Below, one piece after another: positions 31,818 to 43,115 of a stretch of 64,000 nucleotides of DNA. The stretch covers positions 23,847,869 through 23,911,868 of the forward strand of contig AP025049.1 of the NCBI GenBank assembly GCA_036186865.1, in the 5' to 3' direction. The notes under the pieces were generated by a model. It did not search any database. It was not told the origin of the DNA and saw only the letters and a program-made list of their open reading frames with translations. This DNA comes from Eustoma russellianum. Lineage: Eukaryota > Streptophyta > Magnoliopsida > Gentianales > Gentianaceae. Made by a program: the position numbers and the translations under genes. Numbering within the stretch: position 1 is the stretch's first letter; every line of letters starts with the position of its first letter.

Positions 31818-33130
31818 CTATATGTGACTTACTTCAATTATTTCATCATCATCATCATTAGTGTTTGATTCATCTTCAATGAGTTCACTAAACTTGACAT
31901 GAATTGATTCTTCAACTTTCATGCTTCTTTTATTATATACCCTAAATGCTTTGCTATTTTGAGTATATCCCATAAAGATTCCTTCATCCGCTTTGAAATC
32001 GAGTTTATCCAAGTTATCTTTGGTGTTAAGTATAAAGCACTTACACCCAAATACCTTGAAATAACCAATATTTGGTACTCTACCTTTCCAAAGCTCATAG
32101 GAGTCTTTTTGAGAGATGGTCTCAAATAAACTCTATTTATCACATGGCAAGCGGTATTTACCGCTTCGGCCCAAAAATATTTGGGTAGCTCAAATTCGTT
32201 TAGCATGGCTCTACTCATTTCTTGAAGTGTTCTATTTTTTCTTTCCGTAAACACCATTTTGTTGAGGAGTTCTTGGAGCCGAGAAATTGTGTCCATACCC
32301 TTTGGATACACAAAATTCTTAAAATTCTCCATCAAACTCACCACCTCTATCATTTCTAATTTCCTTAATTGTGTCTTCTCTTTGATTTTCTAATCTCCTA
32401 TAAAGCTTTATAAATTCTTGCCATGCATCATTCTTTTTAGCTAAGAACATTACCCAAGTGTACCTAGAGAAGTCATCTACCACCACAAAGGTGTAATGTT
32501 TTCCACTTAGACTTGCCGTACCAATATCCCCATACAAATCCATATGAAGTAATTATAGGGGTTTGGTGGTGGAGATTTCACTTTTGGGCTTGAAGCTTGT
32601 TTTAACAAGCTTTGCCTTTTGACAAGTGTCACATAAGCCATGGTTTTCGAAATTTAATTTTGGAAGACCTTGGACTTTTTCATTTTTGCAAATCTCTTTG
32701 AAATTTTTAAAGCTAATATGTCCAAGTCGTCTCTGCCATAGTTGAGTCAAATCATTTTTGGCAATTAGGCAAGAAACATTTTGTGATATCAAATCATGTG
32801 TGCTAAATTTGTAAACATCGTTTTTACGTATAGCCTCAAAAACAATCTTATTGTCCTTTTTCACAACACATTTTCTTTTCACAAATTCAACTTGAAAATT
32901 AGCATCACATAGTTGGCTAACACTTATCAAATTATACTTAAGCCCTTCTACATATAGTACATTATTAATAGTGAAAGAAGAATTACGAATTTCTCCATGT
33001 CCAAGGATTTTGGCTCTCCCATTGCTTAAATGCACCGTTCCACCATCTTGGAGCTTGAGCTTGGTGAACAGTGTTTTGTCTCCGGTTATGTGCGTTGAAC
33101 ATCCGCTGTCCATAAGCCATTTGGTTCCTT
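31818..33130 (-). pseudogene. E2 protease and integrase, frameshifted
   Basis: The protease motif MDSGCSTHITG (33113) is followed by the GAG-preintegrase part (RRLGHISF) and zinc-binding CDTC. An in-frame TAA lies at about 32550. The integrase core shows DDFSRYTWVMF and NDRGGEF, then frameshifts near 32320 and 32050 before ADEGIFMGYTQNSKAFRVYN. It would cut the polyprotein and insert the cDNA, but it is broken several times. Confidence 0.75.
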
Positions 33131-34782
33131 CTTCTTTGGCTACTCCATTTATCTTGAGAGCCTACGAAACCAAATGATTTATGCATTGGTACCCTTTGAT
33201 GGTTGGGTCCTTTAGGGTTAGTTTGTCGACCCTTAGGCTTCCAAACATACATGCTTCCAAATCTAGCTCTACATTCATTCTTCACATGTCCTACTTTGTT
33301 GCAATGAAAACAAGTGGGTACATGCTTTGGTTTAGAAGGTGATGAATTTTGTTTTGTTTTTCTGTTGTTTCCCTTTTTCTTTAAAGACTTAGGCTTAATG
33401 GAAGAATGTGATGAATTAAATCCTAAGCCGGATTTATCATTTCCAATTCTTTGATTTCCAAGTAGTATGTCTAAATTATTTTTACCATTTGTTAGTCTTT
33501 GCAAGTCTAACCTTAGTTTCTCACATTCTTTCCTAATTTCTACATTTTCAAGAGCTACGGTTTTATGCATGGTGAGTATGATGTCATGCTCTTGAAATAT
33601 CAAAATGTTCTTGTCATGCAAGCTCTTATTTTCTAAGATGCATTTCTTGAACTCTTTTTTCAAATGCTTATATTTTAAATTCAATTTCTCAAAGTCATCT
33701 TGCAAATCTCCTATTTCATCTTGCAAATTAGAACGATTAGAATTTACCTCAAGATCATCTTCAATTGCCATAAGACAAGTGTGTTGAATCTTTGGATTGT
33801 CAACTATTGCAACAAGTCCAACACCTTGATCTTCACTCTCTTCTCCTTCCAATTCGGAAAGAAGATCATCCCACGTGGTTACCTCCGCATTGAGAGCTTT
33901 CTTCTTTTGAGAAAAGACCATCTTCTCTTGCTTTTCCGGCTCTTTTATGTGGCAATCGGCAATGAAGTGACCGAGTCGTCCACATCTATAGCAATTTTCA
34001 CTTGCTTCCTTTTCTTTAGGTGGTCTTTTGAAAAACTTTCTTGCTTGAGCTTTGTTTCTAGTTGTCATTCTTCTAAATTTTCTTACTAGAAGGGCAACTT
34101 CCTCATCCGATTCATCGGACTCTACCACCAATCCTTTGTGTGATATTTGTGTGGGCTTGATAGGGTTCATCCTATTTTGTTCATCAATAAGAATTTCATG
34201 AGTAAGAAGATTACTGGATAGCTCATCAAGGGTAAGAGTCTTGAGATTCTTTGATTCGGTGACAGCGGTGACTTTAGGTGTCCATTCTTTTGGCAAGGAA
34301 TTGAGAAGTTTTGAGACAAGATCTTCATTTGAGATTTTCTTGTCCACCATGGAGAGTTGATTCACTATTCGTGTGAATCGATCAATTGTCTCCTCAATCT
34401 TCTCACCGTTCTTCATTCCAAACATCTCATAGTCCTTCATGAGCATGAGTCTTTTGGCCATTCTTACTTGCTCAGTTCCTTTGTGTATCATTTTAAGCCT
34501 TTTCCATGCCTCATGAGCTGTTTCAAGACCTTGAAGTCTTATGAGCTCGGTGGTGGTAAGAGCACTTGAGAGAATATCGAATGCTTTGCCATTTATGGAA
34601 AATTTTATCTTCTCTTCGTTGGTGTAGTCATCCTCATCTTTGAACATTGATTCTCCCTTTGAGTTGGTAATCATAGGAACTTCAATTCCTTTGACAACGG
34701 CTCTCCATATATCAAATCCACAGCCTTTCAAATGATTGATCATTCGAAATTTCCACAAAGAATAATTTTGGACATCAAACAT
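32983..34782 (-). pseudogene. E2 gag polyprotein, 599 aa
   Basis: The N-terminal gag region (NYSLWKFRMINHLKGCGFDI) is followed by a UBN2-type core and two zinc knuckles, CYRCGRLGHFIADC and CFHCNKVGHVKNEC. A coiled-coil segment separates the knuckles, as in Sirevirus gag. The frame runs past a one-base insertion near 33140 into nonsense, so fusion to protease is lost. The start lies about 155 bp after the primer-binding site. Confidence 0.78.
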
Positions 34783-34922
34783 AGGTGCTTTAGTGTTTGA
34801 TCCGGAAAATAGTCAGTAGGCTTAGGAGATGAAGTGTGAGATGAAGAGGTTGAGGTTGAGGTTGTCATTGCCATGATCTTTAACTTTGCTACTTGCAAAG
34901 ATAGGCCAAGAAATCAAGGTTA

Positions 34923-34935
34923 GGCTCTAATACCA
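34923..34935 (-). other. E2 primer-binding site
   Basis: The minus strand reads TGGTATTAGAGCC two bases after the LTR end. This is the usual initiator-Met tRNA site of plant Copia elements with one change. Confidence 0.8.
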
Positions 34936-34937
34936 AT

Positions 34938-36340
34938 TGTTAGGTACGAAATACACTCTAGAGGGGGGGGGGGTGAATAGAGTGTTTAGCACTTTTGCAG
35001 AATTTTTCTTGTTTGGCTCAACTCAAAAGAAATTCAAAATCAAAGCAAGAATGGGAGATGAGATGCAATGAATGTGTACACCAGATATAGAGTGGTTCGA
35101 ACCGTAAATGATTCTACTCCACTACCACTTCGTTGCCAAAGTGGATTTTGAACAGCTACTCTTCTTATTAAAGCAATAAGAACAACCACAGCAACACTTA
35201 CACTAACACCTTAGTGTAAGCAACAACAACAACAACTTCTTGCACAAACCACACTTGTGAAACTACAGCAACTACAACAACTACAGCTCTTAGCAAGAAC
35301 AACTTCTTGCTACTTCACAACTCCAACAAAGTACCCTCAAGAACTTCTCACAGTGGGTTGAAGAAATATAGTAAGGTTCACACTTTCTCACTAGTGTAAG
35401 CACAAGCAAGAGATCAAATATTTATGGTTCCTCTTGTGCTTGACTCTCTATCTCTCAATATACAACAATGAAGAGCAAAGAAAAGCTTAACAAGCTTTAA
35501 GCAAATTTACAAGTATGAGAGAACTATACAACAATGGATGATGAAGCTAGATGATGTTGAAAGTGTGTCTTTGCCTCATCCAAGACTCTTCTATTTATAG
35601 ATGAAGTTCACCACGTTTTTGAGCTCTCCACCATGTCTTGAACTACTCCAAATGTCAAGATAATGCCCAAATAGCCTTTAGCCACCCTATGGAGTGATTT
35701 GATCCTCAATAGCCAACCTAGGATTGCTTAGACATGTATACAATAGTCAAGGAAGCATGTAAAATGTTGGGTTAAAGTCTACAAAAAACTTGAGCAAGAT
35801 TCGAAAGAGAAAATACCATGAATCTCCCTTGGATTTTGTTCCAACGTTCAGAAAATTTTGAATTCTGGGGGACATCGATCGATCGAAGTGCCTGGGAGAG
35901 AGATCGATGTCCTCCAGAAACTTTGCAGTTTTTGAAACTGCCCGACATCGATCGATCGATGTCAGAGGCTGAAGTGACATCGATCGATCGATGTCCCAGC
36001 CTGAGAGATTGATGTTGGACAGAAATCTTTCTGACTGACATTGATCGATCGAAGTCTCCCTGAGGAGAGACTGAAGTGACATCGATCGATCGATGTCCCT
36101 GTGTTGAGAGATCGATGTTGTACAGAATGTTTTCTGATCTACATCGATTGATCGAAGTCAGAGGCTGAAGTGACATCGATCGATCGATGTCCCCAACCTG
36201 AGAGATCGATGTTGGACAATGAGTTCCAATCTCAACCATTTTTGACATAGTGTGATTTTCTCATCTTGCATCAAGTCTCAAACATTAATTTAACTTATTT
36301 AAAACATCTTTTCATCATCAAAACAATTTACAACTTAACA
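34938..36340 (-). repeat. E2 5' LTR, complete
   Basis: It is 1403 bp, from TGTTAAGTTGTAAATTG (at 36340, minus strand) to ...CGTACCTAACA. Seven palindrome units of the GACATCGATCGATCGATGTC type lie at 35870-36195, against eight in the truncated LTR. Poly-G lies at about 34962-34972. The flank at 36341 starts TGCTC. Confidence 0.85.
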
Positions 36341-36571
36341 TGCTCCACCAAGATTGGACCGGAGGTTCAGCCACATTTCAAACTTTAAAGCTTTGCTAAA
36401 CTCGTTTCCCATGGCGCCTGAAGTAAATGACGAGCAAGAATGGCCTCTTTGACTCAACCCTTTCTCCTTGCTATGTCTAATAGGAGGGTAATGACGAGCA
36501 AAGAAGGCCTGCTTGAATTGATTCCATGCCAAGGATGGGGGCTCAGCGGGTTTGGTAGGAGATCCCATTCC

Positions 36572-37020
36572 TGTTTAGGGGTGTAAAAACATATGAACAC
36601 GAAAGCTTTTGACAACTCAAATCTCTGAGTTTTTCTATTCATTTTTCCATCAATTTATAGGAATCAATTTATAGGAAATACAAAGGAGCAATTTGTGCTA
36701 ATCTACAACTACATAGATCAATACAAGATCAATACAAATCCTATCATATCTCTACATTTATGTACATGATAAATTCAATGAGTAGAATATATCTGATTAG
36801 ATTGGATATCTACAATCATATCTAATCAGCCGTAAACAGCGCTTCAGATCTTCCGAGCTGAGCTTGTCAGTGAGGTCATGTCGGCCAACAGGTAAGACCG
36901 ATCAGTGGACTACCGAGCTGAACTAGGCAGTGAGGTCAGGACGGCAGGTCCGAGTTGAACTGGACAGTGAGGTCAGGTCGGCACCGCATCAAATAGACTT
37001 AGCTCAGCTCAGCTCTAACA
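36572..37020 (-). repeat. E1 3' LTR, copy B
   Basis: It is 449 bp and nearly identical to 25207-25641, but carries a small internal duplication of AATTTATAGGAATC near 36650-36675. Confidence 0.7.
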
Positions 37021-37249
37021 ATCCCCCCTCAAGTCGGCGCGTGAAGATCGGCAACGCGCAACTTGGACAATAAGAAACGAAACTCGTGAGTCCTAAAAGT
37101 TTTTGTAAGAATATCCGCAAGCTGATGTGTCGTTGAGACATGAAGGGGCCGGATTTGTCCAGCTAAAATGGCATCCCGGAGGAAATAACACTCAACCTCA
37201 ATGTGTTTAGTTCATTCGTGAGCAACAGGATTGTGAGCAAGATGCAATA

Positions 37250-38620
37250 CCGACTAGCTATCAGTGAATAGAGTAACAGAAGCTGAGTGAGGAATGCCAA
37301 GAAAACTACGAAGGCCGAGCAGCCACTTCAGCTCACAAGTTGTATATGCCATAACGCGATATTCTGCTTCGGCAGAGGAACAGGAGACAGTGTGTTGATT
37401 TTTAGTCTTCCACGAAATGTGCGATGTGCCAAGTTGAATGGAATAGGATGAAAGAGATCGTTGAGTAAGAGGACAGCTTGTCCAATCTGAGTCATAGTAG
37501 ACAATCAATTGGAGGTCATTGGTGGTCGGGAAAAGCAGCCATTGGCCCGGTTTGCCTTTGGATACCAAACAACCCCCAGAGCAGCATGCCAGTGGTCAAG
37601 CCGAGGTGATTGCATAAACTGAGCTAACGTGTGGACAACATAAGAGAGCTCAGGTCTGGCGACAGATAAATAAATCAAGTGACCAACAAGACATTGATAT
37701 GGTAGCGGATCTTCAAGAAGAGAGCTAGTGGACTGAGCCAACTGATGTTGTTGTTCTAAGGGTATGAAAGCAGGCTTTGAAGCAAGCAAGCGATAATCTG
37801 CAATAATATCTAGAGCATACTTACGCTGGGATACAAAGTTACCTGCAGCACTGCGAGCGACCTCAAGTCCAATAAAATATTTTAAAGGACCAAGATCCTT
37901 CATATGAAAGCAGGTACTCAAATAAGTTTTAACAACCTTCATTTCCTGAGAATCATTGCCTATAAGTATGAGATCATCAACGTGGATCAAAATGTAAAGG
38001 CGAATATTAGTGCGAGCATAGCTGAAGAGAGAATAATTCAAGTAGGACTGAACAAAACCATAAGAATGTAAAACAGAGGAAAGCTTTGCAAACCAACACC
38101 TATGTGCTTGCTTAAGACCGTACAATGATTTACGCAACCGACAGACGGTGCGAGATGAGCTCACTGTGAAGCCAGGAGACAGTTTCATATAAACATCTTC
38201 GTTAAGGTCGCCATGAAGAAATGCATTGCGGACGTCCGTCTGACAGGTAGAAATTGCCGAGCTGCTGCTAGAGCCAAGAGTACGTGAACTGTGACAATCT
38301 TAGTGGTGGAAAAAAGGTTTCAGTATAGTTAAGTCCCTTGATCTGACGGTTGCCATATACAACCATCCTGGATTTATATCGTTCGATACTTCAATCCGAA
38401 TGATGTTTGATCTGGTACACCCATTTACAGCCGATAGCACGTTTCCCAGGAGGTAGCTCCTCTAAAGTCCACGTTCGATTTTCCTCAAGAGCTTCCAGTT
38501 CTTCGCGCATGGCAGCACGCCAGTGAGGGTCTCTTGCTGCGTACGAGTAAGAGGCTAGTTTTGTGGTCGACGTGATAGCCTTAAGAAACATGCGATGTGC
38601 AGCAGAAAATCGATGATTAC
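37250..38620 (-). pseudogene. E1 reverse transcriptase and RNase H, copy B
   Basis: It shows the same HVDD change and the same frameshift as copy A. It extends further upstream: WRAAMREELEALEENRTWTL and GCKWVYQIKHHSD (38391-38591), then stops and a frameshift before the catalytic domain. Sharing lesions with copy A shows that the duplication happened after inactivation. Confidence 0.75.
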
Positions 38621-39045
38621 TAAGAAAAATGGTGATAGAATAGGGAATACCTGAGGAAGCAGTCGATGAGGTGATGTGAGCGAAGGGCTGGACTGTACTG
38701 CGTTCATGTCGTAGTCTGCGAATCTGGCGGGAAGCTTCTTTATGTGCTGGCCTCGGCCGAGCTGGGGTGAAGATGGCGAGAGGAGCTGGTGAGATCAGCT
38801 CAGGTTACAAAGATTCTTCAGTCGTGCTGAGGTCGGGTGTTGGATTTTGTTTGGCCGAGCTGAGCTGGAGAGATGAGCTTGGTCAGTTAAGGTCGGCTCG
38901 GGTGAGGGAGAATATGTTTCTAGCAGTGCCGGAGGTGGATCAAAAGATGGATCAATGGCAAAGTTGTTTAGGAGCACAAGATCAGAAGAGGATGGCGAAG
39001 GAATATGGGGAGATGTGTTTGCTGTGCAGGACCTTTAGACTTCAA

Positions 39046-39540
39046 CTATCCTTTCGGACGGTCACCCCACCAGTCAGAATAGCTTATGATTTGAAAACAT
39101 CCGCTGGCCTCATGTCTCTTTCTGCAACAATGTGTGCATACCACTGCAGCTTTAGAGTTCTTCTTGTCAGCTCCGGTCTTCCCTGTCACTGTCAGGGCAA
39201 TGGCAGGAGATTCACGCTTTTCTTCTGCCAGTGCAATAAAACCCAGACTTTCTTCTTGAATCACTATGTGATATACCCTATTCAGAGTAAGAAGAGGTTC
39301 CTGGATAAGAATAGATGAGCGCACTGTTCTATACGTATGTTCATCGAGTCCCATAAGGAACTGATGAACTCGGTCAGCCTCTTTGTGACGACTGAGTGTG
39401 TGTCACAAGTCACACTTACAGCCATTGCAAGAACACAATGGGATGTCATCATAGTCTTTCATCTCATCTCAGAGTTTCTTCAATCTGCCATAATATGTCA
39501 TTACAGAATTTCCAGTTCGCTTGCAGTTTGCAAGTGCTTT
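39046..39540 (-). pseudogene. E1 gag fragment
   Basis: On the minus strand SVMTYYGRLKKL, a TGA, then YDDIPLCSCNGCKC, another TGA and VHQFLMGLDEHTYRTVRSSI form a UBN2-type Copia gag. A zinc-knuckle remnant CTHCCRKRHEASGC follows (about 39090), with the glycine lost. In-frame stops show decay. Confidence 0.7.
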
Positions 39541-39759
39541 CTTTAAATGCTACACTTGAGGAGCATTCATAACAGCAAAACGCTTGAGGGTGAGGAGATC
39601 CTATCCCACTTCAAGGGATCTGTTATGATGTAAATTAAACATCCCTCACCCCACTAGAGAGGTGTTATAATCTATAGTGTCTCATGAGAAATCCAAATCC
39701 AAACATAAGATTTAGATAGTTGCATTGCGTCTAACCAAACATAAACCTACAACTTTTGA

Positions 39760-40235
39760 TGTATTCGAGCAGATTAGACATGACATATTAGATTTGTACC
39801 TCTCTGAGGACATGGTCCAGGATAGGAGTTTATGGAGGCAGAGGATTAAGGTTAACAAGGTTTAGACATGATGTAGAGGCACCTTAGAATATATTTAGGG
39901 GCTTAGATACTATCTACGCTTTATGTTGACTTTGTACTTTTTGTTTTTGTTTTTGTCTATGTCTCGCATTATATGTGCATATACACGTTTATAGCTATTT
40001 TAATAACGGAAGCTGCATATTTATGTTTACTGCATTCCCTCACTAACACAGTAGCACATCATATCCCTATTATTATTTCATTTATGCAGGTACATATAGA
40101 GCCGGGGGCCTCACCTGGAAAAAACTCTCTACCATTTGGGATAGAAGTATTGTTTGTCTGACATTCACCCTCTCCATACCCTAACAATAGCTTTTGATGC
40201 TGTTGGAATATATTGGATATGATTGATGGATGGTT
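39760..40235 (+). mobile_element. LINE 3' end fragment
   Basis: It covers the last codons (GACATGGTCCAGGATAGGAG) and the 3' UTR of the same LINE family as 56070-57564, ending TATATTGGATATGATTGATG. It is 5'-truncated, as is usual for LINE copies. It lies about 420 bp upstream of the reductase exon. Confidence 0.7.
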
Positions 40236-40657
40236 GTTTTTATATCAGTTGAGCTACGTGAGGTGAACCTACCAATAGTTGTCTTCTCTCTATTAAATTG
40301 TACATGTTAAATACTTTTAGGAATAAACTATAGATTGGCAGCACCGTAGCAGGTAGTCTGGCCACAGAATCCGGACCTACAGTTGGTTTAACTACCGCAC
40401 ATGAACAACAATTACCATGGCCCAGTCCAAAAAGAGGGGGGGGGGGGGGGGGATAAAGAGGGAGCACTAGAATTTTTTATTTATTAGCACGCACATTTGA
40501 GGTTTTTTTTTTTCTTTATAATCAAGTTTAATTGACTTCTTTATCACTCCCTTTTACCTTTATTCCCCGTTGCTAACATAATATAACAACTCATAATTTG
40601 AACTGATATGTTCAAAATCCAACCATCCATCCATTGCCATTTGTCTGCAAAGTTGAA

Positions 40658-40987
40658 ATGGCAAAGTGCAAAGTACTCATAGTTGGGGGTACAGGATACA
40701 TAGGCAAAAGAATAGTGAAGGCAAGCTTAAATCAAGGCCATGAAACATATGTCCTCCATAGGCCAGAAGCAAACTTTGACATTGAGAAAGTTATGCTACT
40801 ATTGTCATTTAAGCAGCAAGGGGCACATTTAGTAGAGGGTTCTTTTGAAGATCAAGAGAGCCTTGTGAATGCTGTGAAGCTTGTGGAGGTTGTGATTTGC
40901 ACTATCTCTGGTGTGTCTCATAGGAGTCATCACATTCTCAAACAGCTACAACTTGTTCAAGCTATCAAAGAAGCTGCATGTATCAAG
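40658..40987 (+). CDS. Exon 1 of a pinoresinol-lariciresinol-reductase-like gene
   Basis: 110 codons encode an NmrA-like/PCBER-PLR type short-chain reductase N-terminus. KVLIVGGTGYIGKRIVKASL is the NADPH-binding Rossmann motif (GxxGxxG), HRPEANFDIEKVMLLLSFK and QGAHLVEGSF follow, and VVICTISGVSHRSHHI fits PLR. These cytosolic enzymes reduce lignans with NADPH. The exon ends IKEAACIK with a GTATAT donor, where the first exon of such genes usually ends. I prefer the second ATG (40658) to 40634 because family members start a few residues before KVLIVGG. The catalytic lysine and the rest are not in the window. Confidence 0.72.
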
Positions 40988-41119
40988 GTATATGTCTTTG
41001 GACCAATGATCTTTGTTACATATTGTCTGTAATTAAGATTGTCCATATTTGATTGTGGATGTTGTTTGTTTCAGTAGGTTCTTTTCTTGATTATTAACAA
41101 CTTATTGTAAGATTCTTCA

Positions 41120-41340
41120 ATTAGTATGATCAAACATCACATACACAGTGTATCCCAACGACAACAAAAGCTATCGCTAGGGTCTGAGGAGGTTCAGTAG
41201 TAGTCAAACAATACCTCCATCGAAAAGGATAGAGAGTTTGTTTTTAGAGAGACCCTTGGCTCTATATGTACCTGCATAGATGACATAACAATAGGGATAT
41301 AGTGTGCTAGTGTATTAATGCAGGAATTTAGTAAGTACAA
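41120..41340 (-). mobile_element. LINE 3' tail fragment, inside the reductase intron
   Basis: On the plus strand CACAGTGTATCCCAACGACA, then AGCTATCGCTAGGGTCTGAG match the reversed tail at about 56090-56140. Only the 3' UTR is left. Confidence 0.65.
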
Positions 41341-41877
41341 ATAGAATATAGCAAAAGACAAATGAGAGTTGATTCATTTGATAAGTTCATTCATTTTTTG
41401 TGAAAACTTATATTCAATATTCATTACTAAAATTTAGATTTTAAACTTACTATAAGTTCTGGTTGAGTCTTTTAGTATGGCACAACTTTGTACTAGAGAA
41501 AACTCCCTTTTAAGTAAATTTTACCTAAACTTTTTGTTAACAAAAAAAGTGGTTATCCTGTGTATTGCATGGCACCCCCACCCCTCAACTTCAAAGAAAA
41601 TGCTTCTCATTGAAATAGCAGTATGAGCTTTGTTGCTTCTTCTAATTAAAACTATTTATGCAAATTCATACATAGATTTTCAACCGTTTGGTGGGCATCA
41701 TATGCTTTTCGGTGAGGATAGACCTAATACTTTAGCAGAAGTGTTGTCTTTTTCATTTGTATAAAGTTTAAAAAAATATGTTTGTTAAGCTCAGATCAAT
41801 AATGCAATGAAGGTGACCCATTATTATAATCCTGGACAGCAGGTAGGAATCTAATCAATAAATCAATATATATGGGG

Positions 41878-42076
41878 GTTGAGATCTGAAGAGGTTGGAA
41901 AGGAGGCAAAATATGAGGCCTCCAATCACGTTCCACCACGTGTAAAAAACATTGTCAGTGGTCCCACCACATTCAAATTTTTTTTTTAAAAAAAAGACAA
42001 TTTTTTTACACGTGGCGGGACGTGATTGGAGGCCTCATATTTTGCCTCCTTTCCAACCTCCTCTGATCTCACCCGG
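41878..42076. mobile_element. Hairpin MITE with nearly 70-bp inverted arms
   Basis: The arms 41881-41949 and 42003-42071 (GAGATCTGAAGAGGTTGGAA.../...TTCCAACCTCCTCTGATCTC) pair almost fully. Each has CACGTG near the loop. TATATATGG-like words on both sides could be a target duplication. Confidence 0.75.
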
Positions 42077-42206
42077 TATATATGGTGCCCACCGCACCGA
42101 CATGACCTCATGCTGAATTTTTCTTTGACGATTATCTTTGTTAGTCTATTTAAATTATTTCTTTTTCAATAAATTGCATTTTTTTTATTTTTATTATAAT
42201 GATGTT

Positions 42207-42968
42207 TGTTGGAGAAATTGAAATGGGTGAATGAGAAATTAATTCTCAAAGTGGATGGAAAACGCGGTTGCACGGTTACGTTTAAACAAAACGCGGTTAA
42301 GTTTGATAAGGCGTTAGGTTATGGTTTAAATCGAACGGTTGTTTAAATCTGATTCAAACGGTATCCTTCGATATAAGATAAGATCAATCTGGTTTGATCT
42401 AACGGTGGCAGGGAAGGCAGCTTTAATCTAACGGCCGAGATTTAAACTGTCCTAACCACCCCAACCGAATATGGTTTCCATCTGACGCTCCAAATTTAAA
42501 CCTGCGAATTAATCTTCAATCTAAAGGCTGAGATTAAACCTTCCTAATCTAGATAGGAGGTTTTCATCTAACGGCCTAAATCAAACTTTGGTTTTGATCC
42601 AACGGTCACAGTGCCTTGTTCTCCAACCGACTCCCCTATATAAACAGGGCAAAGGGTGCATTCTAAACACACAATTTTTCCAGCATTAGTAGCATACTAC
42701 TCTCATAGCATTCGAGTCTTGCATACCGTCCAAGAGAAGTCAGGACATTCTAAAGTTCGAAGGAGTTCAAGTTCAGCAGTGCCGCTCAACTGAACAGGTA
42801 CCCGTTGTATCATGGGAGACGGTTGCTCACGCCGGTTGGGTACAGTATACCGGAGCAATACGTCTTAAGGACAGAGTCCTCGACTCAACCCGGGTTTGGT
42901 TTATTTTATCATTTCATACGCACACACTAAACGACTGCGTCTTAGTACAGGAGTGATTGTATCCAACA
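42207..42968 (+). repeat. E3 5' LTR
   Basis: A TATA box CTATATAAAC at about 42636-42645 suggests a transcript start near 42670. The U3 contains repeated ATCTAACGG/GATCAAACC-type words. It ends CCAACA at 42968. Confidence 0.9.
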
Positions 42969-42983
42969 ATCTTAAGACGTATT
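42857..42983 (+). other. Fold-back pair at the E3 primer-binding position
   Basis: AATACGTCTTAAG (42857-42869, inside the LTR) is the exact reverse complement of CTTAAGACGTATT (42971-42983), which starts 2 nt after the LTR. The loop is about 100 nt. The usual TGGTATCAGAGC site is absent. Confidence 0.6.
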
Positions 42984-43115
42984 TTTGTTCAATTACTTCT
43001 GTACCGTTTTTTATTTTACGCAAACCAGTACTCATACTGATTTGCAGTCTGCTTTTACTCATTTCTTAAATCTGGTTCTGTTCTGATCTGTACGTTTTGA
43101 TCGAACTGAACATGA

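Larger units (their letters stand above)
26991..36340 (-). mobile_element. Sirevirus-like Copia element E2
   Basis: The order on the minus strand is LTR, Met-type primer-binding site, gag with two knuckles, protease, integrase, reverse transcriptase, RNase H, palindrome cluster, env-like ORF, repeats, purine tract and truncated LTR. This is the Sirevirus (Maximus/SIRE) layout. Multiple frameshifts and stops show that it is inactive. Confidence 0.82.
36341..39560 (-). mobile_element. E1 Copia remnant, copy B and its continuation
   Basis: The first 2.0 kb repeats copy A, including the Gypsy gag piece (36341-36568), the LTR (36572-37020) and the HVDD reverse transcriptase. From 38369 it continues into the reverse-transcriptase N-terminus and gag. 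Protease and most of integrase are deleted between about 38770 and 39046. No 5' LTR was found, so the right end is uncertain. Confidence 0.75.

Noticed and set aside
38767..39318. 183-codon plus-strand ORF
   Set aside because: It is the complement of E1 gag and linker sequence, whose minus-strand frames show UBN2 and zinc-knuckle motifs.
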